A stretch of DNA of 64,000 nt from Ascaphus truei (Eukaryota; Chordata; Amphibia; Anura; Ascaphidae), in contig CM071568.1 of assembly GCA_036426205.1 (NCBI GenBank), positions 50,494,666 through 50,558,665 on the forward strand, written 5' to 3'. Both the position numbers and the translations under genes were made by a program. The notes below the pieces were generated by a model that was not told the DNA's origin, did no database searches, and was given only the letters and a program-made list of their open reading frames with translations. Below, piece by piece: positions 10,664 through 21,349 of the stretch. The number at the start of each line of letters is the position of its first letter. The stretch's first letter is position 1.

Positions 10664-11640
10664 ATGGAGGACTTTGTGAAGGCCTTAGTACACAGCACCG
10701 CTGTCCAACAGGAAGCTAACAAACAGGGACTGGAAAGCACAGCTGCACAACGCGAAACAAACGCGTCAGCCCAGCTTAACGTTATCGCAGAAACACAGAG
10801 GGAGCTGATTCAATGCCTGGCCCAGGTTATATGGACTCAGTATGGCCCAGGCGTGGCCCATCCAGGCGAATCTATACCTGCAGAAATTGACGCCGCAAGA
10901 TGACGTTGAGGGATACCTCCGGTCCTTTGAGCGAATCGCTTCCCGGGAAAGTTGGACCCACTCCAAATGGGCAGGGATTATCGCACCCTTTTTACTGGAG
11001 AAAGCCCAAAAAGCATATTGTGACCTTGACAAAGAAGCCGCAGCAGACTATGACTGTCTGAAAAGCGAAATCCTTGCAAGGATTGGAGTGACTCCCGCAG
11101 TCTGTACACAATCTCCATACATGGAGATATCAGGAACAGAAGTCACCCAGATCTCAGTTATGGGATTTGATTCACCTAGCGACCAAGTGGCTAAAACCAG
11201 AGGTATATAGCCCGGCCCGGATCCCTGAGATGATGGTGTTGGACCGCTTCATCCGAGCGTTACCCCAGGACCTTCAACAGTGGGTGGGACAGGGAGATCC
11301 CCTCACTTGTGATGCCATGGTAGGCGCAGTCGAGCATTTTCTGGCCACCCGTGAACTGTCACGCTGCCCTCGCACAAACCACAACCCACGGCCCAACACG
11401 AACGGTAGAAGCCAGCGGTGGCGCCAGGACCCGCGACCGGTGGCACGATTTGAGCGAGTGGAAGAAAACCTGAATATGGACAGAAACTCTAAATCTCTGA
11501 AAGGGTTTCAAGAACGAACTGGGCCAATTGTTTGTTTTGAGTGTGGGGAGGCGGGGCATATTAAGGCTCACTGCCCACAGTTGTCTGAACCAATGGAGTG
11601 TGCGTATGGCTCTGTGAAGTCAGAATTTTGTGGAGTGATA
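10664..11640 (+). pseudogene. gag: gag of Gmr1-type Gypsy, SCAN-like capsid and zinc knuckle (frameshifted)
   Basis: The likely start is ATG at 10,664 (MEDFVKALV), the first downstream of the primer site; the first part is a Gln/Glu-rich helical region. The frame shifts near 10,850 into a capsid segment (LRSFERIASRESW, then KAYCDLDKEAAADYDCLKSEIL) and again near 11,180 into MMVLDRFIRALPQDLQQWV. The helices resemble the SCAN domain, which is known to derive from the capsid of Gmr1-like elements. A single CX2CX4HX4C zinc knuckle (CFECGEAGHIKAHC) sits near 11,535-11,576 and would bind the element RNA. At least two frameshifts inactivate it. Gag forms the cytoplasmic particle; protease lies directly downstream. 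Confidence 0.8.
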
Positions 11641-11686
11641 GGTATGACCTGCCGGGGGAAAACGTACCCACAACTTCCTCACCACG

Positions 11687-11965
11687 GTGATTTTAAATGG
11701 TAAACCAATCTCCGCCCTGGTAGACTCAGGGAGTGATATTAACTTGTTTTCCGGGAAGTTGATTAAGCCTCTCCGGTTACACCAGGGTGAGAAGTTGCGG
11801 GTATTATGTGTGCATGGGTGTACGCTTCCGTACACCACGACTCTGATAAAAGTGAAAGTCGAGGGGCAAGTCATCCAAACTACGGCAGCAATTGTACCAA
11901 AGTTACCCCATTTCCTATTGTTAGGTTGTAATTTCCCTGGTTTTGACACCCTGATCAGAGGATAA
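11687..11965 (+). pseudogene. pro: Aspartic protease of Gmr1-type Gypsy
   Basis: A 92-codon frame contains ALVDSGSDINLFSG (near 11,715-11,755), the retropepsin D-S-G active-site motif, and LLLGCNFPGFDTLI near its end, the equivalent of the flap-distal Ile/Leu-Leu-Gly segment. The enzyme would cleave the gag-pol polyprotein as a homodimer. Its size is normal for a retrotransposon protease. It lies between gag and integrase, consistent with gag-PR-IN order. The frame ends at TAA near 11,965 and the sequence to 12,158 is a decayed linker. Confidence 0.8.
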
Positions 11966-12158
11966 TTCACCTTAAACAATCCTACTCCGGATGAGCTTTA
12001 TCCGTTTACAGACCCTGAGTTAGTCTCTGAGGTGTCTAAAACCCCTAAGTCTGCCCCCACCCCAGTTAGCATTGGTTACTACTCCTAATGGAGGGAGACC
12101 AGAGGGAGAGGAGTTGTCCTAGACAGGGCCTGTTGATGCTCAGGAGTCCGAGTTACCA

Positions 12159-13450
12159 GTGGATGTAACCGGCCAAACTCCAGATGAGGAAGGTTTTGGA
12201 AGTCTAGAACTTTCCCTGACTAACTTTGGTAGGGAACAGGCTAAGGATCCCCAGTTGAAAAATGGGTTTAGCCAGGTGGTAAAAGTTAATGGGGTCCCAG
12301 TAGAAGGAACAACCAAGGAATCCTATCCCGATTTTTGTATTAAAAATGATTTGTTATACCATGTGAGCCAAGAGGATGGCCAAGAAATAGAAAAATTGCT
12401 AGTACCCAGTTCATTAGTAAGGAAGGTCCTAGAGCTAGCAAACTCTCACTTATTGGGGAGTCATCTTGGAGTAGAGAAGATACAGCAAAGAATCATAAAA
12501 CGATTTTACTGGCCAGGATATATAATGCAGTAAAAAGATTCTGTACCTCTTGTCCCGAGTGTCAGTTGACAGCCCCCCGACCAAGTTTGAGGGCCCCATT
12601 GATCCCTATGCCTATTATTGAGATCCCATTTGAGATATAGTGGGTCCCTTAGAGAAATCTGCCAAGGGTCATCAATACATCCTAGTGATCCTAGACTATG
12701 CCACTCGCTATCAAGAGGCGCTGCCTTTATGTAATACTTCCTCCAAAGCCATAGCAAAGGAATTGTTACATGTATTCTCCTGACTCGGGATACCAAAGAA
12801 AATTTTGACAGATCAGGGTACCCCATTTACATCTAAACTTATGCTAGAGTTATGTGTAGAGCTAAAAATACAGTCCCTAAGAACCTCTGTTTACCATCCA
12901 CAAACAGACGGACTGGTAGAACGATTTAATAAAACTCTGAAGATGATGTTGAGAAAGGTGGTTGCTAGTGATGGCAAGAACTGGGACACCTTGTTGCCTT
13001 ATCTCTTGTTTGCTATCCGAGAGGTACCACAGGCCTCTACAGGGTTTTCCCCATTTGAACTCCTGTATGGGAGACACACAAGAGGAATTCTGGATAGCTT
13101 CAAAGAAGAGTAGGAGCAACAAGCTGTTCCAGGGAAAAATGTTGTCCAATTTGTGGAAGATTTAAAAGAACGCATTGCTCATATTACTCCCATAGTCAGA
13201 CAACATTTAAAAGAGGCACAGAGGACCCAACAGAACCTTTACAACAGACAGGCTACGGTTCGCAGCTTCCGACCAGGGGGCCGAGTAGTGGTGCTTGTTC
13301 CCACGGCCGAAAGCAAGCTGTTATCACATTGGCAAGGACCATATGAAGTTCTAGAACAGGTCGGCCCGGTGAATTAAAAAATTCGACAGCCAGATCGGAG
13401 GAAGGTAGAGCAAATCTATCACAAAAATCTATTAAAATCCTGGAAGGATA
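12159..13450 (+). pseudogene. Integrase of Gmr1-type Gypsy, located before RT (decayed)
   Basis: The segment at 12,400-12,535 carries an HHCC-type zinc-binding region (SHLLGSHLGVEKI, then FCTSCPECQ in a shifted frame near 12,538). The catalytic core has DIVGPL (about 12,632), DQGTPFTS (about 12,810) and DGLVERFNK (about 12,910), giving the D, D and E of the DDE triad. A C-terminal GPY-type module follows (HWQGPYEVLEQVGPVN, about 13,328-13,375). It catalyses insertion of element cDNA into the chromosome. A short deletion before DIVGPL, a stop inside the core near 12,781 and one near 13,113 inactivate it. Its position upstream of RT is the copia-like order typical of the Gmr1 clade. GPY ends just before the RT start near 13,550. 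Confidence 0.85.
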
Positions 13451-13550
13451 TAGAGGTATGTCTGACGGTAGTAGCTAACAAATCCGGGAAAGGGGAGGAT
13501 CCACTTGTTCCAATATCAGCAGAACTCACTCTGAACAATACAGAGAAGCT

Positions 13551-14400
13551 GTAGACTTGGTAAAAAGGAACAGGGATGTATTTTCCAGCGTACCAGGGAA
13601 AACTAGGGTGATTTCCCATGATATCGTCACCAAGCCCGGAATAGCCGTTAAGATAAGACCTTATAGGATCCCCGAAGCCAGAAGAGGGGCTATTCAGTCA
13701 GAGGTAAAGAAGATGCTAGAATTAGGGGTAATTGAGGAGTCCCATAGTCAATGGTCCAGCCCTATTGTCTTGGTACCTAAGCCGGATGGGTCAATACGGT
13801 TCTGTAATGACTTCAGAAAAGTCAATGAAGTCTCGAAGTTTGATGCCTATCCTATGCCGCGGGTAGACGAGTTAATTTAGAGGTTGGCGAGGGCCCGTTT
13901 TCTAACCACTTTAGATCTTACAAAGGGTTATTGGCAAATCCCCTTAACAAGTTCAGCAAAAGAGAAAACAGCCTTCTCCACACCTGATGGCCTCTTCCAG
14001 TATACTGTCTTACCATTTGGCCTTCATGTGGCACCTGCAACCTTCCAAAGGTTGATGAATAAATTGTTACACCCACACTCGAACTACGCCTCAGCGTACT
14101 TAGACGATGTGGTAATTCATAGTCCAGATTGGGACTCACATCTACAAAAGGTTGAGGCAGTGTTGAGAACCTTTCGGGAGGCGGGTCTTACAGCCAACCC
14201 AGCTAAATGTTCAGTCAGCCTAGCAGAAGCAAAATATCATGCTATGTTGTGGGAAGGGGCACAGTAAAACCTCAGCTCAATAAAGTTGAAGCCATTGAGA
14301 ATTGGCCCCGCCTCCTTAAAAAAAAACAGGTTAGGACATTTCTAGGCATTGTAGGTTACTACAGGCGATTTATACCCCATTTTGCAACCCGTTTTAGATA
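13551..14400 (+). pseudogene. Reverse transcriptase of Gmr1-type Gypsy, 3'-truncated
   Basis: The frame from 13,557 has the fingers segment (IRPYRIPEARRGAIQSEVKKML, SQWSSPIVLVPKPDGSIRFCNDFRKVN) and, after an in-frame stop at 13,878, FLTTLDLTKGYWQIPL. VLPFGLHVAPATFQRLMN follows, then the catalytic YLDDVVIH (about 14,098-14,121). A further frameshift near 14,265 leads into the connection region (FLGIVGYYRRFIPHFA), and homology stops at about 14,400. RNase H, the rest of pol and the 3' LTR are absent. RT copies element RNA into DNA in the particle. The stop, the frameshift and the truncation show it is inactive. Confidence 0.87.
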
Positions 14401-14940
14401 GTGTTTAGATAAAGCACTACTATTTTAGTTTGATTTCTATTTGATGTTTTGGCAAGGATATTGCATGCATTGTATATAGGTATATGGTATGGGATTCACG
14501 GTGTCATGTGTATATTCACTGGTTATTTCGTTAATTTTACTGGTATGTGCTTATCAAGCTACTGTATAATGAGAGAGATGAATCAATGTAAAAAAAGGTT
14601 GCTTTGATTTATTGTAAATTACAATTATTTTATCCATGTATGATAATTAACAGGTATATGTATGCCACATCAGACACTAGTTGAGGTAAGTATAAGGTGA
14701 AAAACAAGATAGGGGTGCATAATTTGTCATGCCCCAATGCAATGTGCTGTGACCCTTTACACAGGGTGCTGTGGCCCCTGTGGGAAAGACTCTGCCGGCT
14801 GCCCAGCAGGCATGTTGTGCACTGTTTGGAGGCTGAGAGGCTGTGATTCTCTTCTATCCTCTCTGTCTGGCAGAGAGTAGAGACAGAATGCAATCTCCCT
14901 ACCTCCAGACAGTGTAAGGCAAAGGCCCGAGTCTGTGCGC
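14401..14940. other. Unrecognised sequence right of the Gypsy truncation
   Basis: AT-rich to about 14,640, then mixed composition. No coding, RNA or repeat signature was recognised, and no trace of Gypsy RNase H. Confidence 0.4.
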
Positions 14941-15300
14941 CACACGCGCGATGGGGTCCCTGGCGGCGCTCGTTACCTGCATCAGCGCGAACTGTTGGAT
15001 TCAAGGCAACTCACGATGGGGAGACGTCATGTGGCTGGTTCGCCCTCATTGGTTGAACCGCCGCCGTGACGTGGCTAATGCACGGTCGCCGCGCCAAAAG
15101 ACAAAAATCTTGACTTTTGGCAAAGGCGGTCGCGCATCGTGCCCTGTGGGCTCGTGCACACACGCCGACTGGGGCCTGCCCCATAGAGGGTTGTACCTTG
15201 TGTGCGGTGCGCACACTGTCGCACATGCAGTAGAGGCCACGGGGACAAAGCCTAATATACAGCTGACATGTACTAAGTGTGTGAGTAGGTGCAAAGAATA
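14940..15300. repeat. CpG-rich hairpin repeat (related to 36,985-37,340)
   Basis: Strongly CpG-rich compared with its surroundings. It contains a perfect 8-bp hairpin (GCCAAAAG at 15,093-15,100, CTTTTGGC at 15,114-15,121) extended by GGTCGC/GCGGTCGCG-like arms. A GGTTCGCCCTCATTGG block resembles GGTTCGCCCAATGAGG at 37,190. This suggests two members of a GC-rich fold-back repeat family. No coding capacity is supported. Confidence 0.5.
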
Positions 15301-15760
15301 GAGAAGGCTTTGTGTGTAGTTGGGGAAGGTGGGTTGTGTCTAATTAAGGGTGTGTGCAAAAAGAAGAAGAATTGTGTGGTGTGTATGTGGGTTGGAGAAG
15401 TGAGTGGTTTGTGTATGTGTAGGGTGAGGGGGGAGATGAGTGGGGTGTGAGTGTTTGGAGTATGAGAGAAGGGGGTGAATGTGGAGTGCATGTTGAGAAA
15501 AAGGGTCAGTGTGCTCTGTGAGAAGTGGGGGTGAATGTGCAGTGTATAAGAAGGGGGTGGGTGAGTGTGGTTTGCCTGAGCTAATAGGGAATACATGAGA
15601 CCTGATTTGTAGGGGCGCTCCGAGAAATAAAAAATCCTGCTGGCATACACCTGCTTAAAAAAGGTTGAGAACCACTTCCCTAACATAATAGATGTGTCAT
15701 GTAATTCTTCCTGAAGTACCCTTTCAAACTCCACAAACTGCAAGCATATGCACAAGGGCT
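15300..15760. repeat. G/T-rich degenerate minisatellite
   Basis: Degenerate GTGTGTG, GGGTGAATGTG and GAAGGGGGTG words recur to about 15,590. The pyrimidine-rich strand resembles 46,080-46,260. Long frames over it are compositional. Confidence 0.55.
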
Positions 15761-18700
15761 AAAATCAGAGCAAAGTACTATAATATATACTTTCTAGCAA
15801 ACGTAAGATTGCCTTGATAAATCTTTCCATGAGAGTTGTGAACATTCTAATAATCAGATTTGGCCCCATTCACATCAGCTACAATGAGGAATGTCATGAT
15901 AAGAATATCCCTTCACTATCTGATGATGAACTTAAATTGATAAACTGTACAACATGGAAATCTAGATGATTAATTGCTCTTCAATTATTTGGTAACTTTA
16001 CTTCCATTAAAAGTTCACACAAATGTTTATGCAATTTTTTTTAAACTCATGTCTGCTCCCAGGAACAATACAGAGAGTATAGTCTCTTACATTAAGTAGA
16101 GATTAGCAAAACCAGCTGTGCGAAATTAGAACCTACTAGAAACTTACACTCGAAAACCAAATGCAAAAACCTTAAGATTTTTTTTAGAAATAATACCAAG
16201 ATTCAAAATATATTTAAAACCAAAACCAGAACATCTGGCCAAGTGTCTATCTGAATGTCTCACCATATATTTTGTAATTATTTATTTAAGAATTGTAAGT
16301 GTTTCAGTTATATTATATTAATTTCCTAATTGTTTGAACAATGATACTTATTTTAAGCAATTGTCTTGCGCTATTATGATAATTTAGCATGTTCCTGCTT
16401 GTTTGAGGGTTTGGGTAAAAATCGCAAACCAAATAAATCAAGTTGTGGCAAACACCAGAACAAAAAAAATATATAATTTTTGTTTTTGAACCAAAATACA
16501 AGTGAAAGTGCCCACATTTATTTTTAAGAGCTCTAATTGATTGGATTGGAATAGAAGGGTTGCCGAGAGTAGAGCTCTGTATGCATATAGAGTTTTATTC
16601 TTAACTAGAGATTTGCCGAATCTGTTCAAATTCAGCCTTCCAAATTCTTAGTAGTGTTTCAAATAAAATTGACTTAGCAGATGGATATTTGCAGACAGTT
16701 TGGGCAGTCAAAAATTTGGGGAATGACATTCAAACCACCACAATTTTAACTTCATCTCTCCTTTCTGCAATACTGCCCATAAATATTTAGACATTGGATT
16801 TCTAATGTTTATACACGAGTCCTGTATTACTAGAGTTCCAAGTGCTATAGATATATATCCACTCAAACTAACCTTGAAACATCACGTGGAGAGACACCTG
16901 TGCTCAAAAAGGAGAACACCAGAGATACGGTACATGGGATATATGCTAAAAGAATATGCAAAGTATATTTAAATGACTCTATTTGCATAGAAATCCCAGG
17001 TATCTCAGGTGTGTTCCTTTTTGTACACAGGTCTATCTCTATTCTTAACCAATTTTTTTTAAACCAATTTCATTATATAATTTATGTGGTACTAGGAAAG
17101 TATCCCTACTCTGGTTTAGCAAAAACTTCTATAAATCTGGTACACGTTAGATAAGCACAACTACAATATTATGACTAATACTGTCCTTTCCTTTGCATGG
17201 AATCTGTTGTAGAGCTGCACCTTCCCTAACAAAGCCTTCATGTTTTTTCATGTGTACTTGTGTTTGGGAACATGCATAGTACATTTTTCTGGAACAACTG
17301 TGTTTCTAATTATGTAATTGCTAATTGTATAAAAGAAAATTTCAATTGTCCTGGACTACTATGTCACAACTGTCGTTGCTTGGTGCTTTCACCATGCACA
17401 CCTCTGGATGATCAAATTTTTTTACAGTCATTTGTTTAACACACACATATTCCCAGGTAGCTCAAATTCCTACACCCACCACATCATGAATATATATTTA
17501 TGCCAAAATGAGTGCTACTGAGCGTGGCAAATGTATACAGTACAACAAAAGACAGGGGTGCCCAATGCTACATCAAATTGACAAAACATATATGGTAATA
17601 AGTATAAAGTTCAAATACTTGAATAATAATAGTAATTACTTGTTTTTTTAGTTAAACCCTTTGGCCAAAGCGTCGTAAGCATGCATACCAAACGTCAAGG
17701 GAAAACAAAAAATGCAGGTCCTAGCACTAAAACTAAAACAGTCTTTTGTTTAAGAATGAACTCCCGACCATGAGTACAGTTCTAGCTCTATATTCCTGTA
17801 ATGTGCTGGATCTTTTATTTAGACATTCCGATAAGGACCCATTGACAACATTAAAGAACATTCATGTACAGAAAGATGTCGTAGCCACCTCCAAAAAGAA
17901 TTTCCAAGATAGCTTCTCTTCTGCTTTTAGCCATTTAAGGTCAATAGCGTGCCAACATTGAGAGAATGCTGTTCTTTTTAAATTATCTTCAAAATCATAT
18001 ATGCAAAAAAACAACCCAAATTAAAATATGAAAAGGTTTTCTTTTGTTAGCTACAAACCCTGTTGCACCCTTTGTATTGTTTTTTTTTTTTTAACTTGTA
18101 GAGTGCAAGATGAACCATTTGGTAGACAATGGGATAAACATGCACATTTTATTTCTAAAAACCAATGGTTGAGGTAAAGATATACAGTACTAAGAAAAAT
18201 CTGGAAAACACACAGTGACCATAACATTTCTCAGATTGTGTCCTAAAAATGGAGAAATAGGAAGAACCGCAAGCAATGCAATGAATTTTCATCAGGGTTG
18301 CTGTTCCAGCATGTGTTGCAACTCATATAATGAAGCAATTGCTTTCAGTCCCTGGTAATGACTTGTCATGCATGCTGAGTTCAGGAAGAAACAGTAGAAA
18401 AACCATTACAACCGCAATAGGGTGACAAGATTGTAATAGTCTCAGGAGTCTGCAGTCTTGAAAAGAGCTGAGCTGGCATAAAGTTACCAGCTGCTGTCTT
18501 GTAGCAACGAATGATTTCTAAACTGACATCCCCTTTTAAAATTTGAGGAAATATTCATGTATTGTCTATGTTGGTCAACGGAAGAATTATTTACCATTTT
18601 GACATATACTTTAATGTACAAAAAAAGATAACAAGACGCTAGTCCCACTTATTTAATCTTGTAAATTGACATTTGTCAACTTTTCTATCCAACACTTACA

Positions 18701-19423
18701 GAAACAAGGCACGGTACTGGTACAAAATATGCATTCCTTACAAAAATATGTGCAGGTAGTAAGGTTAATAATTAAAATAAATGAATCTTCCCCTGATTAA
18801 AATTATTAAAGTATTTATTGTCAGATTTGGTTTTATTTAGGTTCAGCAAACTGGAAGAACCATTCACAGCTTTTCCAAAGCTTTATGTGCCTGTATATCA
18901 TGAGATATCTTCGAAACAGCATAGCAATAAATGAATTGAAGGCAGTAACATCTGATTGGCAGGTCTATGGGTAAATGTATAACTTGAAAAGATTGGTCAA
19001 CACCACTTCTATGTCTATCTGGAATTGCCTGGGGTGCATTCCTACAGTATGACAATAATGAGGACTATAATACAGTACAGGTAAGAAAATATAAGGGGCA
19101 TATTTGTAGACTTAAAAATAGATATAATGAAAAAACAGATAGAGGAAAAAGAGAGGCAATGAATAGAAAAAAAATGGAAAGTGGGAGAAATGTGGCATAT
19201 TCAATATTTCTTGGATGTGTGCCTCTCCATCAATGATTGCTTGACAAGAGCATCTTCAGCATTATTGATGGATTTCTTTCTGTATAGTTTTCCCAGTGTG
19301 TATGGCATGGTTTTTCCATCCATATGGTAAATAAAGATCAGGAGAAAGTTCAAGATAGTCATTCTAGGTTATTAAAAACAATCTACTTCGGTAAACAAGT
19401 CTATTATACTTTGGAGTTACTTA
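15761..19423. other. AT-rich intergenic or intronic stretch
   Basis: About 3.6 kb of AT-rich, low-CpG sequence with short homopolymer runs (for example T tracts near 18,080). Apart from the inverted repeat at 16,889-17,040, I found no coding exon, RNA gene or recognised repeat. Confidence 0.45.
16889..17040. mobile_element. MITE-like inverted repeat, about 152 bp
   Basis: The left arm, beginning GAGAGACACCTGTG, is complementary over roughly 55 bases to the right arm ending ACACAGGTCTATCTC. Shared words include CAAAAAGG and GAGATAC. The AT-rich centre contains ATGCAAAG. No target duplication was assigned. Confidence 0.6.
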
Positions 19424-19543
19424 CTCAGAATCAGTAAGCCTTGATAAGTGGGCGATAACGGCCTGTATCGCCGAAAAAACTTTTGAACAAAGTCAAATCG
19501 CCGACTGAGCAGCGATAAGCCACTTATCGATACTTTTCTGAAT
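19424..19543. mobile_element. Short inverted repeat, MITE-like
   Basis: TTGATAAGTGG near 19,441 pairs with CCACTTATCGA near 19,520, and CTCAGAATCAGTA pairs imperfectly with TACTTTTCTGAAT. The loop is CpG-rich, with several GCGATA words. It lies at the outer edge of the copy B tail. Confidence 0.5.
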
Positions 19544-19559
19544 GTTCATAAACAACGCT

Positions 19560-20020
19560 GCCTATCGCGGCCCTAAAATGGCAATTTTCTCCCCAAATCC
19601 AAACACCAGAAAAAATTGGCAGATTAGATTAAGATTAAGTTACCCTAAAGTGGTACAGATTAATATATTATCAGTCAATGTGCCAAAAAAAAAACATTCA
19701 AAAAACACATCCAATGTAAAAACCTGTTAAAAATACATTTACAAACATTCAATATATTACATACCATTGGAAGCGCTGGCCCTCCGATTCCCGGGGAAAC
19801 AGGAAGCTCACGTACCTTGAAGGCCACCAACAGCATCCGATGCCATCCGCCATGAAGATCCGGTTCAGGTACCCAAATCTTCTTTCTTCTATCTTTAATC
19901 AGCTTCTTCTATCTTCATATATCACTATTTCTTGATCTTCTTTATCTTCTGTCTTCATCTGTCAATCCATAAAACCCCATGGTAGATCCCAACCAATGTT
20001 GTCTCATCATCTTATTGGGC
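19560..20020 (-). other. Exon-like segment of the promoter-bearing family (copy B)
   Basis: The reverse complement of this segment matches 9,150-9,580 in order: CTACCATGGGG, a GACAGATGAAGA purine tract, CCGGATCTTCA, a CGGAGGGC block, a donor-like GGTATGT, a TTTTTAACAG acceptor-like site and CATTGACTGATAAT. Insertions and substitutions separate the copies, so they are old. No protein frame is conserved between them. It lies immediately downstream (minus strand) of the promoter-like block at 20,039-20,100. Confidence 0.5.
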
Positions 20021-20038
20021 TCAAATGAGGCATCACGG

Positions 20039-20100
20039 CCTTAAATAGGACTTGTGACGTCATATTTTGTCTCAAACTGGTTTAACAGCCATCTGATTGG
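20039..20100 (-). promoter_or_regulatory. Conserved CCAAT-CRE-TATA promoter-like block (copy B)
   Basis: On the minus strand, CCAATCAGATGG is followed 38 bases later (start to start) by TGACGTCA (20,055-20,062). Seven bases after that comes TATTTAAGG. This matches copy A in order and in every spacing. Transcription toward lower coordinates is inferred. Confidence 0.55.
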
Positions 20101-20198
20101 CTGTTAAAACCATGTGCCGACAATAATTTTTTTTAATGACGTCACTTAAAGAGAATGATGCCAGCCAATCAGAATGGCTGTGCTTCATTTGCCTTTAA

Positions 20199-20439
20199 GA
20201 TGACGTCACTAAGCCGGCGTCACATGGTATTTCAGCCAATCAGATCATGGGAACCAATTCCACAATCTGATTGGTTGTTGTACACCATGTGACTCCATTT
20301 GGATGACGTCACATACTTGACCTAGAATTACTCCGTCACGTGGTGTACAACAACAAATCAGATTGAGGAATTTGTTACCACGATCTGATTGGCTGAAATA
20401 CCATGGGACGCCGGTCATGTTGGATTTAGTGACGTCATC
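20199..20439. mobile_element. TTAA-bounded palindrome with CRE and CCAAT sites (copy B)
   Basis: An inverted repeat of about 241 bp centred near 20,319. The left arm starts GATGACGTCACTAA and the right arm ends TTAGTGACGTCATC. TTAA flanks both ends (20,195-20,198 and 20,440-20,443). The region 20,055-20,437 holds five perfect TGACGTCA octamers (20,055; 20,137; 20,201; 20,304; 20,430) and several CCAAT boxes in both directions. No coding capacity. Confidence 0.65.
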
Positions 20440-20449
20440 TTAAAGTACA

Positions 20450-21349
20450 CTGCCGACCTTCCATTGTACTCGTCACCTGTTGGCTGTTCAGGGGTGGGGG
20501 GCATGCATGGGTCGGAGGTATAGAACAAAAAAGGGGGGGACAGGAAAAACCAGAAAAGAAAAAAAAGAGTGAGCATTGATGCGTCTCTGGAGAGACAGTC
20601 CTAATGCCCACCTGTTCTTGGGAGCAAAACCTGTGATGAGGGGTAACAAAAAAAAAAAAAGAACAAAGACAACTGTGTCTCAAAGACAAGGTCATGGTTA
20701 GGGGGTAGGGGTCAAGACTCAGATGGTTTGCCTACCCAAGCTCCAACCCCCGGAGCTTCTTTGGGCTCCTGGCCTACTGTAAAAATGAGGCTAAACTATG
20801 ACTAGACCAAGGGCATTTGTTTGTAAACTATTAGAAACCTTATAATAACTTGAACCTGAAAACATGATATAATATACATGTAATACTTATACATTTACTC
20901 TCCCAAAACCAAACTATCGGTAATAACCCCATATTAACTGGACATAGAAAACATAATATAACATTTCAACGGTTAGTATTTTTACAAGTGATTCTTTTCT
21001 ACTAAACCTACAGGATTCTCCAGAACAGGAGACCCCCCAGATCTCAGTTCCGGGCGTTCATCCTTCCTCCGCTCCGAACAAGGAGCGATCGTTCCAAGAG
21101 ACATGGAGGTCACGAGTAAAAATGTCGGAGTGCTACCCGGTGGGGGGGGGGGGGGGACGGACAGGCACCATACCGGAATCTGGGCCTGCTGCTCATCTTA
21201 GGGGTTGGTCCCAACGTCAGGAGGCTGTTTTCCCAGGGAATCTGGATGGGAAGATCTTCGAGGGAACCATGGACCAAGATGGTTCCAGATCTGGTGGGGT
21301 CCCAGCTACCAAAGCAGGTCTGGAGGGAGAGGGGCCTAGGTGTTGAGGA
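20450..21349 (-). other. Region downstream of L1 ORF1, ORF2 not found
   Basis: On the minus strand this follows L1 ORF1. It has a G-run at 21,143-21,157 and poly-A or poly-T tracts near 20,540-20,660. A possible C-terminal extension of ORF1 lies at 21,110-21,361 in a shifted frame. No endonuclease or RT of ORF2 is recognisable. It ends beside the copy B palindrome. Confidence 0.4.

Noticed and set aside
15273..15755. 160-codon minus-strand frame rich in His, Pro, Thr
   Set aside because: It overlaps a G/T-rich degenerate minisatellite.
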